From: Micavibrio sp.
Lineage (GTDB): Bacteria > Pseudomonadota > Alphaproteobacteria > Micavibrionales > Micavibrionaceae
Reading direction: 5' to 3'
NCBI GenBank assembly: GCA_002708415.1
Contig: PANS01000028.1
Coordinates: 1-35,386 of the forward strand
Length of the DNA stretch: 35,386 nucleotides
The notes under the pieces: model-generated
Database searches by the model: none
The model's input: only the letters and a program-made list of their open reading frames with translations
What the model was told of the DNA's origin: nothing
Position numbers and translations under genes: made by a program
Shown here: positions 6,776 to 16,700 of the stretch, one piece after another
How positions within the stretch are numbered: the stretch's first letter is position 1
How the letters are laid out: each line of letters starts with the position of its first letter

Positions 6776-8620
6776 TTACCGCACTTTAATTTCTGATTTA
6801 TCAAGCTCACGCTCTTGAACAAAACGAAGTAAATCTCTTGCAAGAGGCGCTGCCGTTCCTGAACCACTGCCCCCATGTTCAATAACTGTAGAAACAACAT
6901 ATTTAGGATTATTAAGCGGCGCATATCCTACAAACAGTGCATGATGACGATAATTCCAATTATCATCACCCGAACGCTCTCCAGACATTCTTTGTTTCTT
7001 TGTAATTCTCTTTACCTGCGCTGTTCCTGTTTTACCGCCCATGCGCCACTTCTTTTCTTCTATTTGCGAACTATATGCGGTACCCTTTTCATCATCAACC
7101 GCTCGATCCATTCCGCGTTTGATGATTTTCAAATGACGTTGATTAACATTCATTGAAGGCCAGTTTTCCTGATTCACTTTTTTATCACCAACATAGCCCA
7201 CCATCCACGGTTTCACAGCCTTACCGCCATTAACCAAGCGGCTTGTCATGACAGCCAACTGGAGCGGCGTTGCAGAAATATACCCTTGACCAATACTCGA
7301 AACAATAGTTTCTCCAGGGCGCCATTTTTGCCCAAGAGTGGCCATCTTCCATTCTTTGTCAGGAAGAAGTCCTTGCCGCTCCCCTCCAAGATCAAAATCA
7401 TATGTCTCCCCTAAACCAAATTCTCTGGCGGTTTCAACCATTTTATCAATACCAATTTCTGTCGATAGTTTATAAAAATATGTGTCGCACGACTTCATCA
7501 ATGCCGATTCCATGCTTACATATTTATGCCCACCGCGTTTCCAACAATAAAATATATCGGATCCATACTCATAACTACCTGTACAATTAACAAGCGTTTT
7601 AGATGTTGCCACGCCTGACCTTAAAGCCGCTAAAGCCGTAATCATTTTAAACGTCGAACCCGGGGGGTACTGACCACTAATTGCTTTATTATTAAAAGGG
7701 AATTGAGGATTATTTAAAATTTCCTGATAACGATCAACACCAATACCATTAACAAACAAATTTGGATCAAAGGAAGGGTAAGAAGAAAGCGCATAAACCG
7801 CACCAGTATGAGCATTCATTACAATAGCCGACGCACTTCTTTCCTGTGACAAACGGTTTTGTGTAAAACGCTGCGTTTCAGCATCAATACTTAATGTAAG
7901 CCGTTCGCCCTCAAAACTTTTTTCTGAATTAAGCTCGCGCACTTCACGGCCACGAACATTGACCTCCATGTGTGAAGTTCCCTCCTCACCACGAATTTCC
8001 TCTTCAAAGGATTTTTCTAAACCTGTTTTACCAATTTTAAAATCTGGTAATTTTAAAATATGAGCAGGGTCTTTTTCTAAATCATTTTGAGTAACTGAAC
8101 CAACATATCCAACGATATGTGCCGTTGCCTCAGCCAATGGATAGCTTCTTACTTCGCCCACATCAATATTTATTCCTGGAAGATCTGGCAAATGTACTTC
8201 AATTTTTGCAACATCATTCCACGTCAAGTTATCTGTCACCTCTAAAGGAACAAAAGAAGCAGCCTTTTTAGATTGCTTAATAATTTTCTGAATCTGTTTT
8301 TCATCAAGATCGATATACTGAGAGAGCATTTTAAGCGCTTTGTCTAAATCCTTAGATTGCTCTGGAATAACCATAACCCGAAAGTTTTGATTATTGATTG
8401 CCAGAGGAACACCAAAGCGATCAACGATTTCACCGCGCGAAGGCAACGTCATTTTAACATTGATACGGTTTTTATCTGCCAAAGTTTTATATTTTTGCCC
8501 TTCAACCAACTGCAACCAAGCAAGGCGACCGCCTAAAACTGCCAACATGCCACCTTGAACCGCCCCAACAACAAAGGCGCGGCGCGTAAAGCTTTTTGAC
8601 CGATCGAAGTTTTTATCCAT
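6776..8620 (-). CDS. mrdA: Penicillin-binding protein 2, elongation transpeptidase
   Basis: 614 residues. This class B PBP crosslinks peptidoglycan during cell elongation. One N-terminal membrane anchor (about residues 16-38), then a dimerisation/pedestal region (LPSRGEIVDRFGVPLAINN) and a transpeptidase domain from about 240. The catalytic motifs are intact: Ser322-Thr-Phe-Lys325 in YPPGSTFKM, SCD at 377-379, the PBP2 form of the SxN motif, and KTGT at 530-533. The length matches the alphaproteobacterial family. It lies between mreD (47 bases upstream) and rodA (15 bases downstream). Its SEDS partner RodA is encoded next to it. Confidence 0.95.
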   Translation of the reverse strand: MDKNFDRSKSFTRRAFVVGAVQGGMLAVLGGRLAWLQLVEGQKYKTLADKNRINVKMTLPSRGEIVDRFGVPLAINNQNFRVMVIPEQSKDLDKALKMLSQYIDLDEKQIQKIIKQSKKAASFVPLEVTDNLTWNDVAKIEVHLPDLPGINIDVGEVRSYPLAEATAHIVGYVGSVTQNDLEKDPAHILKLPDFKIGKTGLEKSFEEEIRGEEGTSHMEVNVRGREVRELNSEKSFEGERLTLSIDAETQRFTQNRLSQERSASAIVMNAHTGAVYALSSYPSFDPNLFVNGIGVDRYQEILNNPQFPFNNKAISGQYPPGSTFKMITALAALRSGVATSKTLVNCTGSYEYGSDIFYCWKRGGHKYVSMESALMKSCDTYFYKLSTEIGIDKMVETAREFGLGETYDFDLGGERQGLLPDKEWKMATLGQKWRPGETIVSSIGQGYISATPLQLAVMTSRLVNGGKAVKPWMVGYVGDKKVNQENWPSMNVNQRHLKIIKRGMDRAVDDEKGTAYSSQIEEKKWRMGGKTGTAQVKRITKKQRMSGERSGDDNWNYRHHALFVGYAPLNNPKYVVSTVIEHGGSGSGTAAPLARDLLRFVQERELDKSEIKVR

Positions 8621-8667
8621 GCTTACCTTTCACTATAAATCCTTTATGATAAAAATACCCGCTATAA

Positions 8668-9201
8668 TCAATAAGACTTTAGATTAGGGGGTAATATTCT
8701 CTGAATAAAGGTCAGCACAAGAGCCATCAAAGGAAACATTAGAATCGTCAGTAAATTGCTCGCAAGAATATCTGTCACAGGCATTAAAGAAAGATAACGT
8801 AGCGAAAAGAAGAACCACTGCGCCATATATACGCCCGTTGAAATAACTGTAAAGCCAAGCCAAAACATTAAATAAGGTTGGCCCATCAAAAAGAGTCGCT
8901 GTGATCTCATAATTACATGGACAACAACAAATAACGCCGCATGTAAACCTACAGGAAAGCCTGAAATAAAATCAACAATGAGACCCAACACAAAAACCAA
9001 CACAGCAGGTATAAGCGATGGCCTATAAATACCCCAATAATAAATTGGTATAATAATAAAAAGCGGGCGAACACTTTCTGTATAAGGAAGAGAAAAACTT
9101 ACAATACTGAGTAAAAGAAATAAAATTGTGGTCATTTGTGCCGCACCCATACGTGCTACCCAACGAGCTCCTTCATAGTTAATATACCCACCAAGCATCA
9201 T
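8668..9201 (-). CDS. mreD: Rod shape-determining protein MreD
   Basis: 177 residues, an integral membrane protein of the elongation complex. About five hydrophobic helices are visible (for instance MTTILFLLLSIVSFSLPY, LIPAVLVFVLGLIVDFISG and LLTILMFPLMALVLTFI), with MreD-type features RPLFIIIPIYYWGIYRPSLIP and DFISGFPVGLHAALFVVVH. The start is one of two adjacent Met codons at 9201/9198. The gap to the mreC stop is only 6 bases, indicating cotranscription. Function is known mainly from complex membership with MreC, RodA and PBP2; no enzymatic activity is expected. Confidence 0.92.
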   Translation of the reverse strand: MMLGGYINYEGARWVARMGAAQMTTILFLLLSIVSFSLPYTESVRPLFIIIPIYYWGIYRPSLIPAVLVFVLGLIVDFISGFPVGLHAALFVVVHVIMRSQRLFLMGQPYLMFWLGFTVISTGVYMAQWFFFSLRYLSLMPVTDILASNLLTILMFPLMALVLTFIQRILPPNLKSY

Positions 9202-9207
9202 TAACCG

Positions 9208-10137
9208 CTATAGAAGGTCATCCAAATTACCAGAGGATAAATTCGGATTAACGTCCATGTTGATAATACGAACATTTGTTATATTGTGAACATCGGCGAA
9301 TGGTTGTGCTAATATTTCAATGCCATCAATAGCCTCAATACGCCCCACGGGAAGTCCTACAGGAAACATTCCCCCATCGCCAGAAGTAACGAGACGTGTA
9401 CCTACGGTAACAACACTATCTTCAGGGATATACTTCAATATAGGCAGCGTATGATTACCACCAACCAGAACAGCCTTTTGCCTACTACCCTCAAGAAGAA
9501 CAGGAATACGGGAGTTAAAGTCTGTAACAAGCATGATACGTGAAGAGTTTTTCCCAACTTCAATGACGCGACCAACGAGCCCTTCACCAGCAAGAACAGG
9601 TTGGTTCTTTTTAACACCATCGGCGCGGCCAACAGCAACCAAAACAGTTTTAACAAAAGAGTTGCCTGAGTCAGCGATCACTTTAGCCGTTACATATTGA
9701 TGTGGCGCAGAGACTTTTACATTAAGCAATGCTTGCAAAGATTGATTTTCAGCCTGAAGCATAAGTGCCGTTTGATACCATTCACGCAAACGAACATTTT
9801 CTTCTTTTAGCTTTGCATTTTCCGCACGTAAATTTGTAAGGCCTGAAACACCGCCAATAAAATTAGCAGCGCCTTGAAAAGGCGCATTTACCGCTTTTAA
9901 AATTGGAGCAAAGCCATCAACAACATTTGTTCGCGCGCCTTGAAAAAAAGAAGGGTTAATAATCGAGGCAGAAAGAAATAAAAGGGAGAGAAGAATGAGA
10001 AAAACCGCGATAGACTTACCACTCATAAAATCGAATGGAAGCGCTCTTGTAAAAGATCTATTTCTGATTTTAGTATTCAATTTATTGCCAACATTTCCCG
10101 TACAAAACTTATCTCTTATGAAACGATCAGTACTCAT
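9208..10137 (-). CDS. mreC: Rod shape-determining protein MreC
   Basis: 309 residues, a bitopic inner-membrane protein whose periplasmic part scaffolds the elongasome. A basic cytoplasmic N-terminus of about 40 residues precedes one membrane segment (SIAVFLILLSLLFLSASII, about 42-60). A coiled coil (LRAENAKLKEENVRLREWYQ) and the MreC beta domains follow, with VTAKVIADSGNSFVKTVLVAVGRADGVKKNQPVLAGEGLVGRVIEVG, LVTDFNSRIPVLLEGSR and VTSGDGGMFPVGLPVGRIEAI. The C-terminus is short, lacking the long Pro-rich tail of some relatives. It is separated from mreB by 88 bases and from mreD by 6. Confidence 0.94.
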   Translation of the reverse strand: MSTDRFIRDKFCTGNVGNKLNTKIRNRSFTRALPFDFMSGKSIAVFLILLSLLFLSASIINPSFFQGARTNVVDGFAPILKAVNAPFQGAANFIGGVSGLTNLRAENAKLKEENVRLREWYQTALMLQAENQSLQALLNVKVSAPHQYVTAKVIADSGNSFVKTVLVAVGRADGVKKNQPVLAGEGLVGRVIEVGKNSSRIMLVTDFNSRIPVLLEGSRQKAVLVGGNHTLPILKYIPEDSVVTVGTRLVTSGDGGMFPVGLPVGRIEAIDGIEILAQPFADVHNITNVRIINMDVNPNLSSGNLDDLL

Positions 10138-10225
10138 ATAAATTTATGGCAAAAATAACCGTATGACAATGCTTAAAGCAGGATAATCCCACATTCGTTC
10201 AATAGTTTTAAAACGGAAAATTAGG

Positions 10226-11311
<1,086 letters not shown>

Positions 11312-11421
11312 TTAAATCGAATGATTTATAGCAAAGTTATCAAACAGGCGCACCCCTTCTTTTCAAGCAAACCACATAAATTAAAAAAGTTTTAAGTATG
11401 AATTCTCAAATTTCAGGCAGT

Positions 11422-11453
11422 AAAAAAGCCTTCCTTGTTGCCAAGAAAGGCTT
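11422..11453 (-). terminator. Rho-independent terminator of rpmJ
   Basis: On the minus strand AAGCCTTTCTTG-GCAA-CAAGGAAGGCTT is followed at once by TTTTTA. The stem is about 12 bp with one G-T wobble, and the loop is GCAA. It lies 20 bases after the rpmJ stop and insulates rpmJ from mreB. Confidence 0.85.
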
Positions 11454-11472
11454 ACAGAGCAATTTTATAAAA

Positions 11473-11598
11473 TTAACCTTGGCGCGCTTTAAAGCGTTTA
11501 TTGACCTTATTGATCACATAAACACGTCCTTTACGGCGAATAACACGACAATTTCTATCACGTTTTTTCAATGTTTTCAATGAGTTAACAACCTTCAT
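11473..11598 (-). CDS. rpmJ: 50S ribosomal protein L36
   Basis: Missed by the ORF track because it is only 41 residues long. Minus-strand reading from ATG 11598 gives [20 protein letters not shown] followed by [21 protein letters not shown] and TAA. This is the alphaproteobacterial L36 form: one cysteine remains (RNCRVIRR) and the four-ligand zinc site of the classical 37-38-residue L36 is lost. AAGAAAGATAAACCG precedes the start. A consensus-like promoter lies upstream and a strong terminator follows, so it is a single-gene transcription unit. Confidence 0.95.
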   Translation of the reverse strand: MKVVNSLKTLKKRDRNCRVIRRKGRVYVINKVNKRFKARQG

Positions 11599-11637
11599 CG
11601 GTTTATCTTTCTTTTATAAATTCTTAAATCTGAGCGG

Positions 11638-11667
11638 AAACTACTAATTTTAGGTCTAATTTGTCAA
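11638..11667 (-). promoter_or_regulatory. Probable rpmJ promoter
   Basis: Minus strand TTGACA (11662-11667), a perfect -35, is followed 18 bases later by TAGTTT (11638-11643), a weak -10. It lies 40 bases upstream of the rpmJ start. The -35 is convincing, the -10 less so. Confidence 0.4.
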
Positions 11668-11690
11668 CCCTTTAAACCACTTTAAGTACT

Positions 11691-11714
11691 TTAATTAGGA
11701 ACAATTCCAATTAA
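11691..11714. repeat. Near-perfect inverted repeat after the DUF3307 gene
   Basis: TTAATTAGGAA-CAA-TTCCAATTAA pairs over 10 bases with one bulged A. It sits directly after the DUF3307 stop and upstream of the rpmJ -35. There is no T-tract, so it could be a weak terminator stem or an operator; neither is proven. Confidence 0.3.
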
Positions 11715-11716
11715 GC

Positions 11717-12112
11717 CTAAAAGGTTAAACCACCATTATGCACAACAACGACCACAATATAAGCTAAATGCGTTAAATTATGCGCTTCTTGATCAAATCC
11801 GAAGGCCCACCAGAACGCTGTATCCGTTGGTTTCCAACCGCATTTATTCGTTAGAATACCTTTTGTACGATCAACGGTACTATGAACAAACAAATCAACG
11901 ATTCCCATCCACCATAAAGCCGGTGCAAATATCAGCATAATCAATGTTGTCGCCACGCCGTGAATTAATGTATGCGAAAATAAAGCGTGATATCCCTCTT
12001 TCCCCGGCTTTCCCTTTGTTAGAGCCATCCAGTCTGTTTGCAACAAAAAATCACAGCTAAATTGTTTAGCGCGAAAGAAAAGGTAAAGAGCAAGAAGAGA
12101 TAATGGTGTCAT
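11717..12112 (-). CDS. DUF3307 family membrane protein
   Basis: 131 residues with three or four hydrophobic segments (MTPLSLLALYLFFRA, HTLIHGVATTLIMLIFAPALWW, WWAFGFDQ, LTHLAYIVVVVV). The family is recognised by FxCDFLLQTDWMALTKGKP near the start and the His-rich pattern ALFSHTLIHG, VDLFVHSTVDRTKG and FGFDQEAHNLTHL. These are spaced conserved His/Asp residues that could bind a metal in the membrane. The role of DUF3307 is unknown to me. It stands alone on the minus strand between rpmJ and the divergent CNB-EAL gene, with no sign of an operon. Start at 12112. Confidence 0.75.
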   Translation of the reverse strand: MTPLSLLALYLFFRAKQFSCDFLLQTDWMALTKGKPGKEGYHALFSHTLIHGVATTLIMLIFAPALWWMGIVDLFVHSTVDRTKGILTNKCGWKPTDTAFWWAFGFDQEAHNLTHLAYIVVVVVHNGGLTF

Positions 12113-12313
12113 GATGAGTAATCTTGAATAGTTTTAAACATTATGCCTATGAAATTGTCTTTCGCCAAGGATTTGTTAGGCAAATAATTATATCTCAACT
12201 AAAACATACCAAAACATACATTAAGCCCATAAATTAAATTGATTTAACACTTAAACCAAAGCATCATTGTAGAAGTAATTTTTATATTTTCATTTATATT
12301 TTAGCGCTTATAC

Positions 12314-13525
12314 ATGTCATCCCTTCAAAAACGTAATTTTCAATCTGGCGATACTATAATGACTCAAGGTCAGCATGGAGATAATGCCTTCATGATTGAA
12401 AAGGGGCGCGTTGAAATTTTAATCGAAAAAGAAAAGGGTCTAGTACAACGGGTCGGCACACGTGGGGCCGGAACCATCATTGGCGAGATGGCTCTTATTG
12501 ATGATGAACCACGTACGGCAACAATCAAGGCCACCGAAGAGTGCTCTCTCTTAGAGATAAACCGCAAAGAGTTTAATAGACGATTAGAAAACTCTGATCC
12601 TGTTATGCGTATGGTCATGCAGATTGTTTTAACACGCTATCGTGACATGCTTTCAAGAGCTGCTATTTTAGGTGAACAAAGTGGTGCCAATCAACCAGAA
12701 GATCTTGAACGCGAGTATGCAGAAAAAAGTAATGCCGTCGACACTTTTAAAATAGCAAATGAATTTGCTCTCGCCATTGAAAGAGATGAATTATCCTTAC
12801 ATTACCAACCTATGATCGACCTAAAAACAGGTTCTATCAATGGATTTGAAGCATTGATGCGATGGCATCACCCCGAACAAGGTGATATATCTCCGAATGT
12901 TTTCATTCCAATAGCAGAAGAAACAGGGCTTATTGCAAAGGCTAGTCTTTGGGCATTCGAAACAGCCTGTAAGGCGCTTTCAAAATTTCAGGCCTTATCA
13001 GACAATCATTCAGATTTATTTATGAGTGTTAATTTTTCTAGCGAAGATTTTACAAATCCGCAACTTGCACATGAACTCTTAAACATTTTAAACCGCACTG
13101 GAATAAAACCAAACAACATTCACTTAGAAATAACGGAACGACTTCTTATTTCTCACCCGACACGTGCCAAAGAAACATTAGAAAAATGTCGCGATGCTGG
13201 TATGGAAATTTCCATTGATGATTTTGGAACGGGATACAGCTCACTCAGTTACCTACATTATTACCCAATTGATATTTTAAAAATTGACCGCAGCTTCATC
13301 AAGAATATGAACGAAGATAAAACAGCCCAAGAACTCGCAAAATCTATTATCGCCCTTGGCCAAAATATGGGAATGAAAATCATTGCAGAAGGCGTTGAAA
13401 CAGAACGTGATGCGAGTGAAGTTCGTGCAATGGGTTGCGATATTGCACAAGGGTATTTTTTCTCTCGCCCTCAAGACCTCAATAGCGCCCTAAATTTCGT
13501 GAATTCTGCCGAATTTGACTTCTAA
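12314..13525 (+). CDS. Cyclic-nucleotide-binding / EAL c-di-GMP phosphodiesterase
   Basis: 403 residues, soluble. Residues about 5-115 form a cNMP-binding (CNB) domain with the phosphate-binding cassette IIGEMALIDDEPRTATIKA, including Glu58 and Arg67. A linker follows, then an EAL domain at about 148-400. The EAL active site looks complete: Glu179-Ala-Leu, Asn240 in MSVNFS, Glu272 in LEITERL, DDFGTGYSSL at 302-311, Lys323 and Asp325 in ILKIDRSF, Glu359 in AEGVE, and QGYFFSRP. It should hydrolyse c-di-GMP to pGpG under control of cAMP or cGMP. Thr68 after the cassette Arg is the residue type seen in cGMP-dependent kinases, while cAMP kinases have Ala, so the ligand is open. No GGDEF, HAMP or membrane segment is present. 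The ribosome binding site is weak. It precedes the T1SS substrate gene by 197 bases. Confidence 0.92.
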   Translation: MSSLQKRNFQSGDTIMTQGQHGDNAFMIEKGRVEILIEKEKGLVQRVGTRGAGTIIGEMALIDDEPRTATIKATEECSLLEINRKEFNRRLENSDPVMRMVMQIVLTRYRDMLSRAAILGEQSGANQPEDLEREYAEKSNAVDTFKIANEFALAIERDELSLHYQPMIDLKTGSINGFEALMRWHHPEQGDISPNVFIPIAEETGLIAKASLWAFETACKALSKFQALSDNHSDLFMSVNFSSEDFTNPQLAHELLNILNRTGIKPNNIHLEITERLLISHPTRAKETLEKCRDAGMEISIDDFGTGYSSLSYLHYYPIDILKIDRSFIKNMNEDKTAQELAKSIIALGQNMGMKIIAEGVETERDASEVRAMGCDIAQGYFFSRPQDLNSALNFVNSAEFDF

Positions 13526-13639
13526 ATCAGCTAAATAGCCATTTAAATCGCTAAATTACTCAAAACTCCTCAAAATCAGTTAAATACCTAAAAATTGATC
13601 TAATCTTAGGATGTTTTTAAACCTTCTCCTGTATTCTTA

Positions 13640-13687
13640 TTAAGTGCGCAAAGGGAAAATTGCGCCTTAAAATTTAACAATATTGTT
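13640..13687 (+). promoter_or_regulatory. 5' leader hairpin plus 12-bp palindrome before the secreted-protein gene
   Basis: TTAAGTGCGCAA-AGGGAAAA-TTGCGCCTTAA (13640-13670) pairs over 11 bases with one bulged T. Nine bases later comes AACAATATTGTT (13676-13687), a perfect 12-base palindrome, then the ribosome binding site AAAGGGGAAATC and the ATG at 13723. The hairpin may be an RNA element and the palindrome a protein site; both are untested. Confidence 0.4.
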
Positions 13688-13722
13688 TATTTACAATGTC
13701 TTAAGGGGGCAAAGGGGAAATC

Positions 13723-16700
13723 ATGGTACAGGGAAATTCAACACTCTCGGAAAACCAAACTTTTAACGCAATGGATAATTCTTCTATCGAATTACCAGAA
13801 GGTAGCGCTTTTGCAGACATGGAAATGTCACGTGAAGGACAAGACCTCATCCTGCAATCAAACAATGGGCAAGATTTTGTCATTGAAAACTATTTTTCAG
13901 CTGATCCAGCACCTACATTAGAAAATGCCGATGGTTCTGTTTTAACACCAGAACTGGTTGAAGCTTTTGTTCAATCCCCAGAGCATCTCGCACAAATTGA
14001 AACAGCTGCAGGAACAGAGCCTGTTGGCGCTATTGAAGAATTGCACGGTGAAGCGACAGTTACACGCACCGATGGATCATCCGAACCTGTAACGCTCGGC
14101 ACACCGATTTATCAAGGTGACATTGTTGAAACAAGCGCCGATGGTGGTGTGAACATTCTTTTTGTTGACGAAACAAGCATGGCTTTAAGTGAAGGTGCGC
14201 GTTTTGCCGTTAAAGATTACAGCTTTGATGCTGAAACAGAGAGCGGCACAACTGATTTTTCTGTTCTACGCGGCGTTTTTGTTTTCACAAGTGGCCTTAT
14301 TGGTCGTGATGATCCGGACGATGTCACTATTGATACGCCTGTTGGATCAATTGGTATCCGTGGAACAATTATCGCAGGTAACATTAACCCTGAAGGTGAA
14401 AGTACAATATCTGTTGTTGAAGGGGCGATTGTTATTAAAAATGGCGCTGGTGAAAGAACGCTTTCTGAGCAATTTGAAACCATTACGATCAATGGCTTTA
14501 ACTCTGAAATACAAGATATTGGCGTATTAGAGCCAGCCGCAGTAACCAATGCTTATGGCTCTGCGAGCTATGTTATTCCTTCTCTATTCAGCAACATTAA
14601 TGATGCGGCCAAAGAAAAAGCAGCAGCAGAAGAGCAAGCGCAAGAAGAAATTTTAGAGGCAGAAACTCTTGAAGAAACAAAAGAAGAAATCATTGAAGAG
14701 CCAGTGGAAGAGCTTATGCCTGAAATGATGCAAGAGCCAGTGAATCAATCGCTTGAGTTCAAATTGATGCAAGAGCAAAATCCAATAGAAATGAAAAGAA
14801 TGCAGCGTCTTAAAATGCGTATAGCAGAGCAGCAGCAAGAAAAAGAACGTATTGATGACTTACAAAATCCTGATGTTATTGCCAATGCACAAACACCAAA
14901 ATTTACTATCGTAAACAGATTAACAGAGAACGAGCAAGACGGTGGAATTGTTGCAAGGCTTATTACAAACAAATCTGGCACACAATTTACTTTTGCTAAT
15001 GGAACAGATACAAGCACTGATGATAATTTTCAAATCATTGGTAATAATGTTGTTTTAACCACAACAGGCTATAGTGTACTAACAGGATTGGTTTCTGCCT
15101 CTGGTGCGTCTGGTTTTGACACAAGTACTCTTTGGGGTAATTACGCTATTCGCGCTACTGGTCCGGATGGACAAACCGTTATGCGTGCCTTTAATCCCGT
15201 TATTGAAGATGTTGGTATAAACTTGAATGGTAGTGGTCAAGGCCAGTATGAAGATGGATTGATCAATGTTGGTGATACAAATAATGATGGCAATGATGAC
15301 TTTGCCCTTATAAATGGTACAAGTGTCGAAACTGTTAATAACCTTCTAGGCTCCGTACTTTCAACAACAAGTACATATAACTATACATCTATTGCAGCCA
15401 TTGGTGATCTAAATAATGATGGATTCATTGATCTTGTTACAGGAAATGAATCGCTTAGTGCTGGCTCTGTTATCAATGGTAGTCTAGGCGGAGGATTCAC
15501 AGAGAATGCTTTAAGTGCATATGGCGGAGGATATGGTTCTTCCGTTTCTGGCGCAGGTGATTTTGATGGTGATGGTCAACTTGATTATATCGTTGGTGCC
15601 CCTGGTACAAACGGTGGTAATGGGCGTGTTTACCTTCATTATGCTGGTGGTAGTAACGATATTCAAATAGAAGGGACCAGCGGCGAAGGACTCGGTCAAT
15701 TTGTAGCTGGTGTTGGTGATACAAACGGCGATGGATTGAGCGATATTCTTATCGGTGGAAATAATCAAAGCCAAGCGTATCTTATTTATGGAACAACATC
15801 ACCTGGCGTATTAAACGGAATTACTACCAGTACCCTTGGAGGATCTGGCACAACAATTGATGTTAGTGGTACAGGTCAGATGATCTTGACCGGTGGCAAT
15901 GCTGGTGACTTCAATGGCGATGGTTATAGCGACATGATCATCTCCACAACAAATGGAACCGACGTCAAAAATTTTGTAGTTTTTGGTGGAAACACACTTC
16001 TATCAACAATAGATATGGCGTATCTAGAAAATCCGGATAATGCATTTAAAATAAATGATGTAAGCGGGTTTGATACAAACTACACTGTTCGATCAGTCGG
16101 TGACGTAAACGGCGATGGATTTGATGATGTTGAAGTCGGCTCAGTAGCAACAGGATTTTATATCGTCAATGGTGGGTTACAAGGAAATGTAGCATATGTT
16201 GCTGATGGTGCGCCGAATGACCTTAACCTAAGCAGTGGTAACGTATGGGCAAGCAATGATGGTCAGGCAATGGTTAATGGTCGAAATTTTTACGATAACA
16301 ATTTCAACAACTTGAGTATTCTCGGTAACAGTCAAAATAATACAATAACAGTAACTGATGAAACATTCAGAAGCATTGATGCAGGAACCGGCATGGATAC
16401 TCTTCGCTACGGCACAGCTGCTGGATCATTAGATTTTACTAATATCAATTACGAACAAATATCTGGCATTGAACGCCTACAATACTCACAAGATGGTGCA
16501 ACAATACAGCTAACCGTTGAAAATATCTTTAATTTATTAAAGACAAGCGATACTGGAGAGTTAAAAATTGAACTTGATGATTTAGGTGGCGTTACTTCAG
16601 GTAATCTTATTATTAGCGATGGTATAGGTGGAGACGATTATACAGGATCTAATCCAGAAGATGATATTGCTACAATGCTAACAGCAAGTTCTTTGAGCGG

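Noticed and set aside
12201-12219. Direct repeat AAAACATAC x2 with 10-base period upstream of the CNB-EAL gene
   Set aside because: Short and AT-rich; may be chance in this composition and no further copies were seen.
12314-13525. EAL protein as a LapD-type c-di-GMP receptor
   Set aside because: LapD has a membrane-anchored periplasmic domain with HAMP and degenerate GGDEF/EAL; this protein is soluble with an intact EAL active site.
14189-15017. Overlapping ORFs on both strands within the FecR/coiled-coil part
   Set aside because: Shadow frames of the 1028-residue gene, which has continuous domain structure through this region.
15497-15774. Minus-strand ORFs with His/Tyr/Gln-rich products inside the FG-GAP gene
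   Set aside because: They are shadows of the Asp/Gly/Asn-rich calcium-loop codons on the plus strand; no ribosome binding site or recognisable domain.
16380-16440. RTX nonapeptide array in the secreted protein
   Set aside because: Only one loosely matching repeat (DAGTGMDTL) is visible; the calcium motifs are FG-GAP loops instead.
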